Origin: Sphaeroforma sirkka
Taxonomy: Eukaryota; Opisthokonta; Ichthyosporea; Ichthyophonida
Reading direction: 5' to 3'
Assembly: GCA_001586965.3 (NCBI GenBank)
Contig: LUCW03002340.1
Span: 1-25,000 of the forward strand
Length of the DNA: 25,000 nucleotides
A program made the position numbers and the translations under genes. The notes below the pieces were generated by a model. The model saw nothing but the letters and a program-made list of their open reading frames with translations, was not told the DNA's origin and did not search any database. Within the stretch, counting starts at the first letter, position 1. Every line of letters begins with the position of its first letter. Shown one piece after another: positions 1 to 8,206 of the stretch.

Positions 1-232
1 TTGGTCTTCTGTCACACTTTTTAGGTGCCCAACCGTATCGCTTGATCTGGTTCTTTTCACAATCAGTACAGCGTCGGTATACTTCACGTATGGTTTCTTT
101 CAGCGCCGGGTGATCAAGCCCTGCACGAATAGCCATTTTATAAGTATGCTCATATGCTCGATGCGTTAAATTATGTATAATTTTAACTCTACTTTCGAGC
201 TCCTCTAAGTCAGTCAGATTCTGCGTAACGCT
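1..232 (-). pseudogene. Integrase N-terminal zinc-finger fragment (element A)
   Basis: The minus-strand frame reads through a His...His then Cys-x2-Cys arrangement: THRAYEH, then further on a CTDC motif followed by KNQ. This is the HHCC zinc-binding module that begins retroviral and Ty3-type integrases; the catalytic D,D-35-E core would lie beyond position 1. The segment is in a different frame from the preceding linker (450-214), which ends at a stop at 214-216, so a frameshift lies at about 215-240. Recognition rests on the spacing of His and Cys residues and on its location downstream of RNase H, as expected for Ty3/gypsy elements. Confidence 0.65.
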
Positions 233-570
233 GGCTGGATGAACCATAGTCCTGTTGGAAAGGGCAACCTCAGTATCAGGAGGGGTAGAGTCTGAGATAC
301 ATAATTGACAACATTGGATTGTTGAAGTATCTTCTTCAGTTGTTTCGCAACTCCTGGCTGTTCTTTAAGCAGCGCTTTAAGTAGTTGAGTGCGAGCTTCA
401 GGTTCTCTTAGAGTTTTGAGTCTTTGATCCATGGCCTTAGCTAGTTCCATGTTTTTTACGATCTAATGCCGTTTCAATCGGCATTACCTCGACTTTACAA
501 TCTTGTTGGGTGCATGTGTTGTACGAGTCTTGAGCTTTTGTTCAAACTCTTTAGACTCCTCTAGTTTAGC
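214..570 (-). pseudogene. Pol linker between methyltransferase-like domain and integrase (element A)
   Basis: The polar, Leu/Lys/Gln-rich minus-strand frame (e.g. LKTLREPEARTQLLKALL) connects the methyltransferase-like domain to the integrase zinc finger. The first part (about 570-388) is nearly identical to the C-terminal part of the element B frame (5826-5646), where the match ends exactly at B's truncation. It has no recognised domain. A frame change near 450-480 separates it from the upstream domain, so the linker is broken here although it is largely open in element B. Confidence 0.5.
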
Positions 571-1010
571 TAAGAATTCGGTTGAGGTTTCCACTTAGTG
601 GTACCTGCAGGACCGATGCGACAAACAATGGTGTGTTTCCAAGGCGTCTTCTTAATAGAATAGGATCCCTGATACAAGAACGTGTCGGTTTCACGGTCGA
701 CATAAATAGGTTCGTCTTGAATCATATTAATTAAATCACGTATCCATGGGTCGGAGTTACGTAAGGGACAACACAGCGTAATGGTAGATTTAGTAATATT
801 AACATAATTTAACAACTGTGCGATAAGTTGACAAGGTGGGTTAGCCCACGCATTATGCTTTGATAAGTCAAGCTGAAATGCATCACCTTTAGGATGAGTC
901 AACGACCTATATTCAGAAACCTGTTTGTTATGTTCTGCGGCGAACATATCAACAGTAAATGGACCCCATCGTGATTGAGCGAGGTTAAACCATTTCTTAT
1001 TTAGCATCAA
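570..1010 (-). pseudogene. Dam-methyltransferase-like domain of retroelement pol (element A)
   Basis: The 146-residue open frame starts inside the pol polyprotein. It contains FTVDMFAAEHN, a later DLSKHNAWANPPC and TLCCPLRNSDPW. This matches the pattern of the Dam-like N6-adenine methyltransferase-type domain found downstream of RNase H in DIRS elements and some Ty3/gypsy relatives: an F-D-x-FA..N block, an acidic/aromatic stretch, an (N/D)PP-aromatic motif, then a P-W block. Here the NPP motif is followed by Cys where active Dam-type enzymes have an aromatic residue, so catalysis is doubtful. The matching domain in element B (about 6260-5850) is in frame with RNase H. The domain assignment is from family knowledge and is not proven. 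Confidence 0.6.
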
Positions 1011-1602
1011 TCGGTTGCTAATAACTCTTTGACTGTTTTCTGGTAGTCGGGCACAAGTCGAGAGAGCATGTCAGGAAGATGGTTATGTATTCCTGGAATG
1101 TGTGTTATATTAAAAGCGAACTTGGCAATAATGTCATGCCAGCGGCTCACCAACTGTGAATCAGGGTTCATATCTTTTAAGTATGTTAAAGACTTTTGAT
1201 CACAGGCGACAGTAAAGTAACTTCCATAAAGGTAGTCTTTAAACTGTCTTAGCGCAGTAACTATAGCAAGAGCTCTTGTTTAACGGTAGGGTAATTCCGT
1301 TGACTCTTATTATAACTCTTGCTAAAGAATTGTATGTAGCGCGGTTTACCATTTATCGTTTGGTAAAGCACTCCACCTACCGCTCGATCTGAAGCGTCGG
1401 TTGCTACTTGGAATGGGACACCATCCACAGGGTACTGCATGATGGGTGCGTCCATTACTTTACTTTTGACTAGTTTAAATGCATCATCACATTCTTTAGT
1501 CAAAGCTTTCCCAAAGGTCCTTTGTGCAGCCGTAGGTGACTGAAAGGCTTTAAGTAATGAGAAAGATGCGGTACCGAATCGAGAAGAAGTTAACAAACCC
1601 AC
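1010..1602 (-). pseudogene. RNase H region of pol, frameshifted (element A)
   Basis: The minus-strand frame includes VATDASDRAVGGVLYQ, the first catalytic Asp block of Ty3/gypsy RNase H, then YIQFFSKSYNKSQRNYPTVKQEL with the conserved Glu. The frame breaks at about 1261; the rest of the domain (YLKDMNPDSQLVSRWHD and IPGIHN regions) continues in another frame down to 1010. Element B carries the same domain unbroken at about 6720-6280. RNase H removes the RNA strand from the RNA-DNA hybrid during reverse transcription. Confidence 0.75.
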
Positions 1603-2754
1603 ACACAGAGTTCACATCTCTTCCAGTAATTGGTGTTGATAAATCCAACAGAAACTGTTTCTTGCCAGGATCAATTTCTACCCCTGCTGCAGATACTTTG
1701 TAGCCAAGTAAGTGTATAGTATCTTTAGCAAAAGAACACTTGTCTTCGTTAATCTTAAGTTTAGCATGATTAAGTCGCTTTAAGACTTCTTTAACGAGTT
1801 TAGCATGTTCATGTGCTGTCTTTGTAAAGATAACTATATCATCTAAATAGACTGATACGTTATACGACAGGTCCGCAAATAGTTCCATCATAACTTGTTG
1901 GAAGAAAGAAGGTAACATGTGTAAGCCTTCAGGTGCACCTTTAAACTGGTACTTCTTACCTTGCCTTGCCAAGTAAAGGAAAAGTATTTCCTATGAGGCT
2001 CATATATCTGTAGTTGATGGAATGCAGCTTTTAAGTCTATCTTGGAAAAGATAGTCGCACCCTCCATTTTGCGTAGTATCTCGCTTATCTTAGGTAAGGG
2101 AAAACTATGTTGCGGAATTAGTTTGTTGATTGGCGACAGGTCTAGTACTACTCTTGTTTTACTAAACGTTCCATCAGATTTATATTGATCGACCGCTAAG
2201 AGAGCTAAGTTAACTGGGGTTGCATCATAATTGATTTCAATTAGACCCTGTTTTAACCAATCTTCGATTTGGGTTTTGACAACGTCTTTGTGTCTCCAAC
2301 TCACGTAGTTATGTGAAGGACACTTTAACTTAGAGAAGTCGACGTTTGTTAAGTCAAGTCTAACGTACCCATTAGAGAACTTAAACATACACCAGTCAGT
2401 TATTGCAATCTTCCTGTTTTGTATAATTAAGTCCATAATTATATCGGTGAAGTGCGGAATCATATCCTTTGCTTCACCTTCCGGAGGTTTAGGTATCTTT
2501 AACATATTATCATCTGACTGATCTTTATTCGGGTCTAGCCCATTAGGCAGACCAGTGAGTGTTATACCTAAACTGAGAAGATCAGTCATACCTATAATTA
2601 AATCGTATTTCTGAGACATGTCAGTAACGATTAGGTGAGTCTTCACTTCTCTTCTATCTGACAGCATTATGTGTGCATAGTCAATGGCTTGTTCGCAAGT
2701 AGTAACTTTGCCATTTCCCAAGATTAAATCAGTTGTTTCGTTATGGACAGCCAT
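1550..2754 (-). pseudogene. Protease C-terminal part and reverse transcriptase (element A)
   Basis: The frame 2754-1888 begins within the protease (SQKYDLIIGMTDLLSLGI, the C-terminal Ile-Ile-Gly block of retropepsin-like proteases) and runs into the reverse transcriptase fingers and palm (VVLDLSPINKLIPQHSFPLP, FSKIDLKAAFHQL with the first catalytic Asp). A frameshift at about 1972-1900 moves the palm into a second frame containing VSVYLDDIVIF, the catalytic YLDD, and LLGYKVSAAGVEIDPGKK of the thumb. The motif set is Ty3/gypsy type. The whole is interrupted and not expressible as one protein in this copy. Confidence 0.85.
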
Positions 2755-2840
2755 ATCTGTAGCGTAGGCTACTCGGCATGAATAGCAGAGACTTCAGCCC
2801 CTGGATCAAATAGTGCCATAACTTTTTCTCCATTTACGAA
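2755..2840 (-). pseudogene. Retropepsin-like protease active-site segment (element A)
   Basis: The minus-strand frame reads VMALFDPGAEVSAI and then meets a TAG stop at about 2779-2777. The hydrophobic-hydrophobic-D-x-G-A layout is the active site of retroviral-type aspartic proteases, where D-T/S-G is usual; here the middle residue is Pro. The remainder of the protease continues in the 2754-1888 frame. It would cut Gag and Pol into mature proteins in an active element. Confidence 0.6.
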
Positions 2841-2939
2841 AACTGTTTGAAAGATACGTTCATCTCCTTTGGTATAGATTTTATTGAACATTTTCTCATA
2901 ATCTTGCTCTAGTGCGCACATATGGTACTGTCAGTGCTT

Positions 2940-3125
2940 AACTTGGACGTCTGGTAAGTCCTTGCAATCCTCTTTGTGCCAACCGTTAGTACCCTTGCAA
3001 GTAGCACACTCTTTCATATAGTGTCAAAATCTGGCTTGCCTGGTGCACACTTAACAGGGTCGTGTCTACCATTCCACTTGCCATTACGTTTTGTGAGGTT
3101 GTAACCACACTTCTTGCAAGGCGCT
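2940..3125 (-). pseudogene. Nucleocapsid zinc-knuckle-like motifs of gag (element A)
   Basis: Two Cys/His clusters can be read on the minus strand in different frames. The first, PCKKCGYNL...GRHDPVKC, has C-x2-C followed by His and Cys with a long spacer. The second, CATCKGTNGWHKEDC, is C-x2-C-x6-H-x3-C. Both resemble but do not match the classic C-x2-C-x4-H-x4-C knuckle. Position between capsid-like gag and protease supports a nucleocapsid role in binding RNA. A frameshift near 3020 separates them. Confidence 0.5.
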
Positions 3126-3137
3126 CTCACCTTCTTA

Positions 3138-4265
3138 TCACCTTTCGGTTCGGTAGAAGTAGAGCCAGTACCCCCCTCCAGTAGTAGTGCGAGGTTTCTT
3201 AGTACTACGCGCAGTATTAGTCTCTACTGCGTTTCGCTTAGTGGGCTGGGTGTAGCTCGTGGTACTAAGTACTCTAGTAGAGGAATTGGTATGCTTGTGT
3301 ACTATCTTCTCAAAGACAGACCAAGGCATAGATCGCAAATCACCATAGGCGATGATGTCATCATTGACTTTCTTAAAGAGGTTAGCTCCCAGAGTCTCCA
3401 TCATCTGACAAATTAATAAATATTCGCCAGTATAGGTACGACCACCCATCCAGTATTCATATGTGTCATATGAGCTAGAGCACCTCGAATAGTGGTATCG
3501 TTCGCAAAGAACTTGCGAGACTCTAGAAGTTCACGGTCACGTGCATCTTCAAAAAAAGGTGTTAAGTATATTATCACGCAACTGGTGCCAGGGTAGGGCT
3601 TTCCAGTTGGGCTCATGAACCTTCAAGATAGTTCGCCATTCACCTGGCTCACAGAAATGAATAAAGGCATTCATCATCTGCTTATCCCTAAGGCTGGCAG
3701 ACTCCTTAAGTTGGTCGAAGGCCTTCAGTGTCTCCACTGTACTCTCATTAGTAGAGAAATCGACCTCAGCCTGCGCGTTACCTAGCTGCTTTATAAAGCT
3801 TGGTTCTAAGTGTTCACGAGGCTCATGCTCAGTGCTACGGGCTGCTAGTGCCAAGATGGTGTCTATTTCCTTTCTCTTGTTATCGATTAGATAGCGAATG
3901 TTATCCGCTTTCCTATCGTCAAGGTCAGAGTCATTCAATAGACGGTCCTCAAGGACTTGCATACCAGAGCGTAATAGCCTGAGACGAGTATGTCTGGTTC
4001 TCACTTCCTCATCCTCAGGATTAGAGCGGGAACTCTCTAACGAGGTACTGGTGTAGCGATTGCCAAAATCGTGATTACCAGGGTTGGTTGGCAAATGAGG
4101 GTCGATATTACGAGGATGGTAAGCCTCATCGAGTTCCATACGATCATATCCTCTGACAGGGTTAGGTTTGTCAAGAGGATGGTCGATGGTAGCATCAGAG
4201 CTATAGAGATTAAATTTTGAAATATTATCTCTCTCGCCAGTGGTAACTGGCTTAGTGGTAAACAT
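3138..4265 (-). pseudogene. Gag capsid-like region, frameshifted (element A)
   Basis: The 4265-3549 frame is rich in charged residues, with a capsid-like section near its end (FIHFCEPGEWRTILKVHEP, ALPWHQLRDNILNTFF). The following frames (3616-3413 and 3449-3138) continue the same protein: EDARDRELLESRKFF, then MMETLGANLFKKVNDDI, then a Thr/Ser/Lys-rich tail leading to the zinc knuckles. The break at 3549 lies in a run of seven T/A residues, consistent with a one-base slip. W-x2-L...F spacing resembles Ty3-type Gag, but the match is by layout only. Confidence 0.6.
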
Positions 4266-4320
4266 ACTGGCTGGTAAACCAGTAGGTCTCGGGTTCGAAA
4301 CCCGGCCCGAATTTTTTTTT
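4241..4320 (+). repeat. tRNA-like sequence with A box, B box and T-run inside gag
   Basis: On the plus strand, TGGCTTAGTGG (4247-4257) matches a pol III A box and GGTTCGAAACC (4292-4302) matches a B box. The T arm folds perfectly as 5 bp (TCGGG 4289-4293 with CCCGG 4301-4305) around the loop TTCGAAA. ACTGG 4266-4270 pairs with CCAGT 4279-4283 as an anticodon-like stem with an 8-base loop containing GGT. The sequence CCCGAAT is followed by a run of about ten T, like a pol III terminator. No 5' strand can pair with CCCGAAT as an acceptor stem, so it is not a normal tRNA gene. It is more likely a tRNA-derived insertion (SINE-like fragment) lying where the gag frame switches. Confidence 0.45.
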
Positions 4321-4339
4321 TCTTCTTCGGTATAGGAAG

Positions 4340-4969
4340 AATATCAGCCAAGTGGGACACGATAGAGGGGTCCACAACTGCTGCTGCCGCTAGCTCCTTC
4401 AAGAGCGCTTCAGTGCGGTTCAATTGGCGTCGAGATTGAGAGGATCCAACCACTCGTTGTCGAGTTATGGCGTCCTCAGCTTCGGCCCCAAGATTTGAGC
4501 TGAATGGAATGGCTTCTCCATCGATGGCGAAACCGAAATTTTCGGACAGGTCCAATACTTCCTTTTCACTCCGGATTTGTGCTGGAGTGTCCTTTAGATG
4601 TGGAGTTATAATGCCCCCGACATTCGTATCCACGAATTTTCCAGCCTTTCGACGTTTATCCCCAATATTTGACGGCACGTGGTCAGGGGGGGGCAAGCTG
4701 GGGTCCTGAGCTTCACTCCTAGGTGATACACGGACGCTGGCGAGCCTTTCCGCGGTAGTAGATACCTCTTCTTCCAAGGCTTTAGGATCCGACGAGTCAT
4801 CCTCAGAATAATCCTCTGTACCAACCTCAGAATTTGCTTCCCCAACAGTATCCTCGGCAGGCTCAACTCCAGACAGGCTAGGTGTTTCCACAGGGATCTC
4901 AGGAACCTCGGCAGGCTTAGCAGGCTTAGAGCTAGCGGCTCCCTTGCCTTTAGAAGTACCCTTAGCCAT
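4340..4969 (-). pseudogene. Gag N-terminal acidic/Ser-rich region (element A)
   Basis: The likely start is MAKGTSKGKGAASSKP at 4969; an in-frame Met at 5080 would add a leader that lies in the LTR/UTR-like region. The same MAKG start followed by KGKGAASS-type residues is found in element B at 7349, which supports 4969. The protein is rich in Glu, Ser, Pro and Ala, with no recognised domain, and ends in a Lys run (IPKKKKK) where the tRNA-like insertion interrupts the frame. It is probably the matrix-like N-terminal part of Gag. Confidence 0.55.
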
Positions 4970-5641
4970 AGTATTTGCTGGATAGTAAATCGATGTCAGA
5001 CAGTCTAGAAGCAGTACACTACTGTAACTACTAAATAACTGAAAAATATGTAAACTTCGATGGAAATTACTAGGTTTCAAACTATATTAAACTAAAATAC
5101 AATTTAGTCAGTTAGGATTTAGCAGTGGTAGCTTGTGTAAGAATGATCGGGACTGCCTCTTGTTAAGAGCCTAAATATCCTCGATCACACAGGGCGTACC
5201 TCTAGCTGTTCTTTATTGAATAATTTTCACTAGAAGTACTAAGTGTTCATGACCACTTGCCTAATTTGTAAATAGACATAATAACGTAAGTCACGTTAAT
5301 ACATTAGCTGATATAAATAAAGTTCCATCTGAAGAAAAGTTAAAAAAAAGAAAAAGACTTATTGGATTTTGGAGATTGGCGGGAGGACCAAAATCTATAA
5401 GTAGTAGTTCGGAGATTATAAAATTTAGTTTATAATATCCTACATCTACTAATGTCTCAAATAGGTCCAAGTAGATGAGTCATACCAAATACTCAGGCTA
5501 TTGGAGCCATCAAAGTGAATTTAGAACACTTTGGAAATATTGGAAAAAGAGCTTGTACTAAATTATTTAAAATACAAATAAAAACCAATGTATTATCTCA
5601 ATTGATCTTGATATTTTAGACTGACCGGAGGCCGTATTTCT
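4970..5641 (-). repeat. LTR/5' leader region of element A
   Basis: This non-coding stretch is a direct repeat of 7350-8200, with roughly one mismatch per ten bases where I compared them. It lies between the element B pol fragment and the element A gag start, as a 5' LTR plus leader would. Its outer end (5621-5641) carries the terminal motif CTGACCGGAGGCCG...ATTTCT. The partner inverted copy seen in B at 7709-7729 is missing here because about 70 bases between TTG and TTAAGAGCC (near 5160-5170) are deleted relative to B. No gene is seen in it. Confidence 0.6.
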
Positions 5642-7147
5642 ACAAGTGCGAGCTTCAGGTTCTCTTAAAGTTTTGAGTCTTTGATTCATAGCCTTAGCTA
5701 GTTCCAAGTTTTTACGATCTAATGCCGTTTCAATCGGCATTACCTCGACTGCAATCTTATTGGGTGCATGTGTTGTACGAGTCTTGAGCTTTTGTTCAAA
5801 CTCTTTAGACTCCTCTAGTGTAGCTAAGAATTCGGTTGAGGGTTTCCACTTAGTGGTACTTGCAGGACCGATGCGACAAACAATGGTGTGTTTCCAAGGC
5901 GTCTTCTTAATAGAATAGGATCCCTGATACAAGAACGTGTCGGTTTCACGGTCGACATCAATAGGTTCGTCTTGAATCATATTAATTAAATCACGTATCC
6001 ATGGGTCGGAGTTACGTAAGGGACAACACAGCGTAATGGTAGATTTAGTAATATTAACATAATTTAACAACTGTGCGATAAGTTGACAAGGTGGGTTAGC
6101 CCACGCATTATGCTTTGATAAGTCAAGCTGAAATGCATCACCTTTAGGATGAGTCAACGACCTATATTCAAAAATCTGTTTGTTATGTTCTGCGGCGAAC
6201 ATATCAATAGTAAATGGGCCCCATCGTGATTGAGCGAGATTAAACCCTTTCTTATTAAGCATCCAATCGGTTGCTAATAACTCCTTGACTGTTTTCTGGT
6301 AGTCGGGCACAAGTCGATAGAGCATGTCAAGAAGATGGTTATGTATTCCTGGTATGTGTGTTATATTAAAAGCGAACTTGGCAATAGTGTCATGCCAGCG
6401 GCTCACCAACTGTGAGTCAGGGTTCATATCTTTCAAGTATGTTAGAGACTTTTGATCACAGGCGACAGTAAAGTAACTTCCATAAAGGTAGTCTTTAAAC
6501 TGTCTTAGCGCAGTAGCTATAGCAAGGAGCTCTTGTTTAACGGAAGGGTAATTCCGTTGACTCTTATTATAACTCTTGCTAAAGAATTGTATGTAGCGCG
6601 GTTTATTATTTGTCGTTTGGTAAAGCACTCCACCTACCGCTCGATCTGAAGCGTCGGTTGCTACTTGGAATGGGACACCATCCACAGGGTATTGCATTAT
6701 GGGTGCGTCCATTACTTTACTTTTAACTAGTTTAAATGCATCACATTTTTTAGTCCAAAGCTTTCCCAAAGGTCCTTTGTGCAGCCGTAGGTGACTGAAA
6801 GGCTTTAAGTAATGAGAAAGATGCGGTACCGAATCCGAGAAGAAGTTAACAAACCCACACACAGAGTTCACATCTCTTCCAGTAATCGGTGTTGATAAAT
6901 CCAACAGAAACTGTTTCTTGCCAGGATCAATTTCTACCCCTGCTGCAGATACTTTGTAGCCAAGTAAGTGTATAGTATCTTTAGCAAAAGAACACTTGTC
7001 TTCGTTAATCTTAAGTTTAGCATGATTAAGTCGCTTTAAGACTTCTTTAACGAGTTTAGCATGTTCATGTGCTGTCTTTGTAAAGATAACTATATCATCT
7101 AAATATACTGATACGTTATACGACAAGTCCGCAAATAGTTCCATCAT
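5567..7147 (-). pseudogene. Open RT-RNase H-methyltransferase-like frame (element B)
   Basis: A single open frame of 526 codons on the minus strand starts at the Met before ELFADLSYN, just upstream of the catalytic YLDD. In order: RT palm YLDD (residues about 15-20), thumb, RNase H (VATDASDRAVGG near 165-180, then FFSKSYNKSQRNYP), and the Dam-methyltransferase-like domain (FTIDMFAAEHN, WANPPC). The linker runs to EPEART at 5646. Homology stops there, and the last 26 or so codons are read-through into the LTR of element A. The N-terminal half of RT, protease and most of gag are absent because of a deletion whose join lies at about 7161. It is nearly identical to element A at 388-1902 but without A's frameshifts. 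It cannot encode a complete reverse transcriptase. Confidence 0.8.
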
Positions 7148-7182
7148 AACTTGTTGGAAGAAATTTCCATCGAAGTTTACAT

Positions 7183-7349
7183 CCTCAGAGTTTTCATCAG
7201 AACCAAGCTCAGAAACGGCGTCCTCTGCAGCTTCAACGGCAGGCTCAGTACCAAACGGACCAGTGTCCTCAGTAACATCAGGAAGCTCAACAGGTTTAGT
7301 AGGCTTAGAGCTGGCGGCTCCCTTGCCTTTAAAATTTTCCTTTAGCCAT
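7183..7349 (-). pseudogene. Gag N-terminal fragment (element B)
   Basis: The start codon is at 7349 in a context matching the element A gag start. The first codons read M-A-K-G, but one extra base relative to A produces a stop after six codons. Reading resumes in the next frame with residues equivalent to the A-type KGKGAASS and acidic stretch. The homologous part ends near CATCCTCAGA at 7180-7190, which corresponds to 4798-4808 of A. Divergence from A is far larger than in pol. It is non-functional. Confidence 0.6.
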
Positions 7350-7708
7350 AGTAATAGCTCAAAAACAGGAAAATTAATAAGGTCTAGGTATAGTAACTAG
7401 CGTGTAGCTTACTTTAGGGTAGAATAGCCACTATGAGGTAGTATAGAATACTTGCAGTCCTGTCGCTGGATAGTAAGCAATTATTAGACAGTCTAGAAGC
7501 AGTACACTACGGTAACTACTAAAAAACTGAAAATATGTAAACTTCGATGAATATTTCTATGTTTTAAACTATGTTATATAAACTAAGATACAATTTAAGT
7601 CAGTTAGGATTTAGCAGTGGTAGCTTGTGTAAGAATGCTCGGGACTGCATCTTGATGAATTTGCTGTGCTGAGACAGATGTCATTGCCGTGGACACATTC
7701 ACGGGTGA

Positions 7709-7729
7709 AGAAATACGGCCTCCGGTCAG
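7709..7729 (+). repeat. Left inverted terminal repeat (element B)
   Basis: It is a perfect 21-base inverse complement of 5621-5641 and a 19/21 match to the inverse of 8180-8200. It marks the inner boundary of the 492-base LTR-like block. Such long inverted ends are unusual for Ty3/gypsy LTRs, which normally end in a few bases (TG...CA). Confidence 0.65.
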
Positions 7730-8179
7730 AGCCTTAATATCCTCGATCACACAGGGCGTACCTCTAGCTGTTCTTTATTTAATAATTTTCACTAGGAGTA
7801 CTAAGTGTTCATGACCACATGCTTAATTTGTAGATAGACATAAAAAGGTAAGTCAAGTTAATACATTGGCTAATATAAATGAAGTTCCATCTGAAGAAAA
7901 GTTAAAATGAAAAAGACTTGTTGGATTTTGGAGATTGGTGGGAAGACCAAAACCTGTAAGTAGTAGTTCAGAGATTATAAAATTTAGTTTATAATATTCT
8001 ACATCTTCTATAGTCTCAAATAGGTCCAATTAAATGAGTCATACCAAATACTCAGGCTATTGGAGCCACCAAAGTGAATTTCGAACACTTTGGAAATATT
8101 GGAAAAAGAATTTGTATTAAATTATTTTAAATACAATTAAAAACCAATATGTTATCTCATTTGATCTTGATATTTTATA

Positions 8180-8200
8180 CTGACCGGAGGCCGAATTTTT
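8180..8200 (-). repeat. Right inverted terminal repeat, outer end of element B
   Basis: It reads CTGACCGGAGGCCG then an A/T-rich tail on the plus strand and is the inverse of 7709-7729 with two mismatches. Similarity between the two elements stops immediately outside it: at 8201 here and at 5642 in the other copy. This makes it the probable physical end of the element. Confidence 0.65.
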
Positions 8201-8206
8201 ACATAT

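Larger units (their letters stand above)
1..5641 (-). mobile_element. Ty3/gypsy-like LTR retrotransposon, element A (3' end outside window)
   Basis: Read on the minus strand, the order is: an LTR/leader-like region (5641-4970), gag N-terminal part, gag capsid-like part, two zinc-knuckle-like motifs, aspartic protease, reverse transcriptase with YLDD, RNase H, a Dam-methyltransferase-like domain, and the HHCC zinc-finger start of an integrase running off the window at position 1. PR-RT-RH-INT order places it with Ty3/gypsy elements; the methyltransferase-like domain is best known to me from DIRS-type elements. Coding capacity is lost through frameshifts near 3549, 2777, 1900-1970, 1550-1600, 1010, 570 and 215-240, so it is a decayed copy. 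A second related element lies directly upstream (8200-5642). The LTR downstream of integrase would lie left of this window, so the right-hand LTR pair cannot be compared. Confidence 0.85.
5642..8200 (-). mobile_element. Ty3/gypsy-like retrotransposon, element B (deleted, chimeric)
   Basis: Read on the minus strand: LTR/leader (8200-7350), the start of gag (7349-about 7183), a 21-base inverted leader fragment (7182-7162), the 3' half of RT, RNase H, the methyltransferase-like domain (7160-5646), then an abrupt end at the outer terminus of element A. Pol is almost identical to that of element A, whereas LTR and especially gag are clearly more diverged. This suggests that pol and gag/LTR come from different subfamily members. 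The head-to-tail placement may reflect insertion of A into B, in which case the missing integrase of B would be left of the window, or unequal recombination. Confidence 0.75.
7350..8200 (-). repeat. LTR/5' leader of element B, partly bounded by 21-bp inverted repeats
   Basis: This is a non-coding direct repeat of 4970-5641. The outer 492 bases (7709-8200) are flanked by inverted repeats: the left copy at 7709-7729 has the core GGCCTCCGGTCAG and the right copy at 8180-8200 has its complement, with two mismatches. The left copy is a perfect 21-base inverse of the element A terminus at 5621-5641. On the minus strand TATAAAATA (8179-8171) sits just inside the outer end and could be a promoter element. 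About 100 bases at 7360-7470 have no counterpart in A. Confidence 0.6.

Noticed and set aside
4241..4320. A functional tRNA gene
   Set aside because: T arm and promoter boxes are good, but no 5' strand pairs with the 3' acceptor segment, the D stem is poor and the anticodon-like loop has 8 bases.
1..8200. DIRS-type retrotransposon
   Set aside because: The methyltransferase-like domain and inverted ends suggested it, but an HHCC integrase finger and a retropepsin-like protease are present and no tyrosine recombinase is seen in the window.
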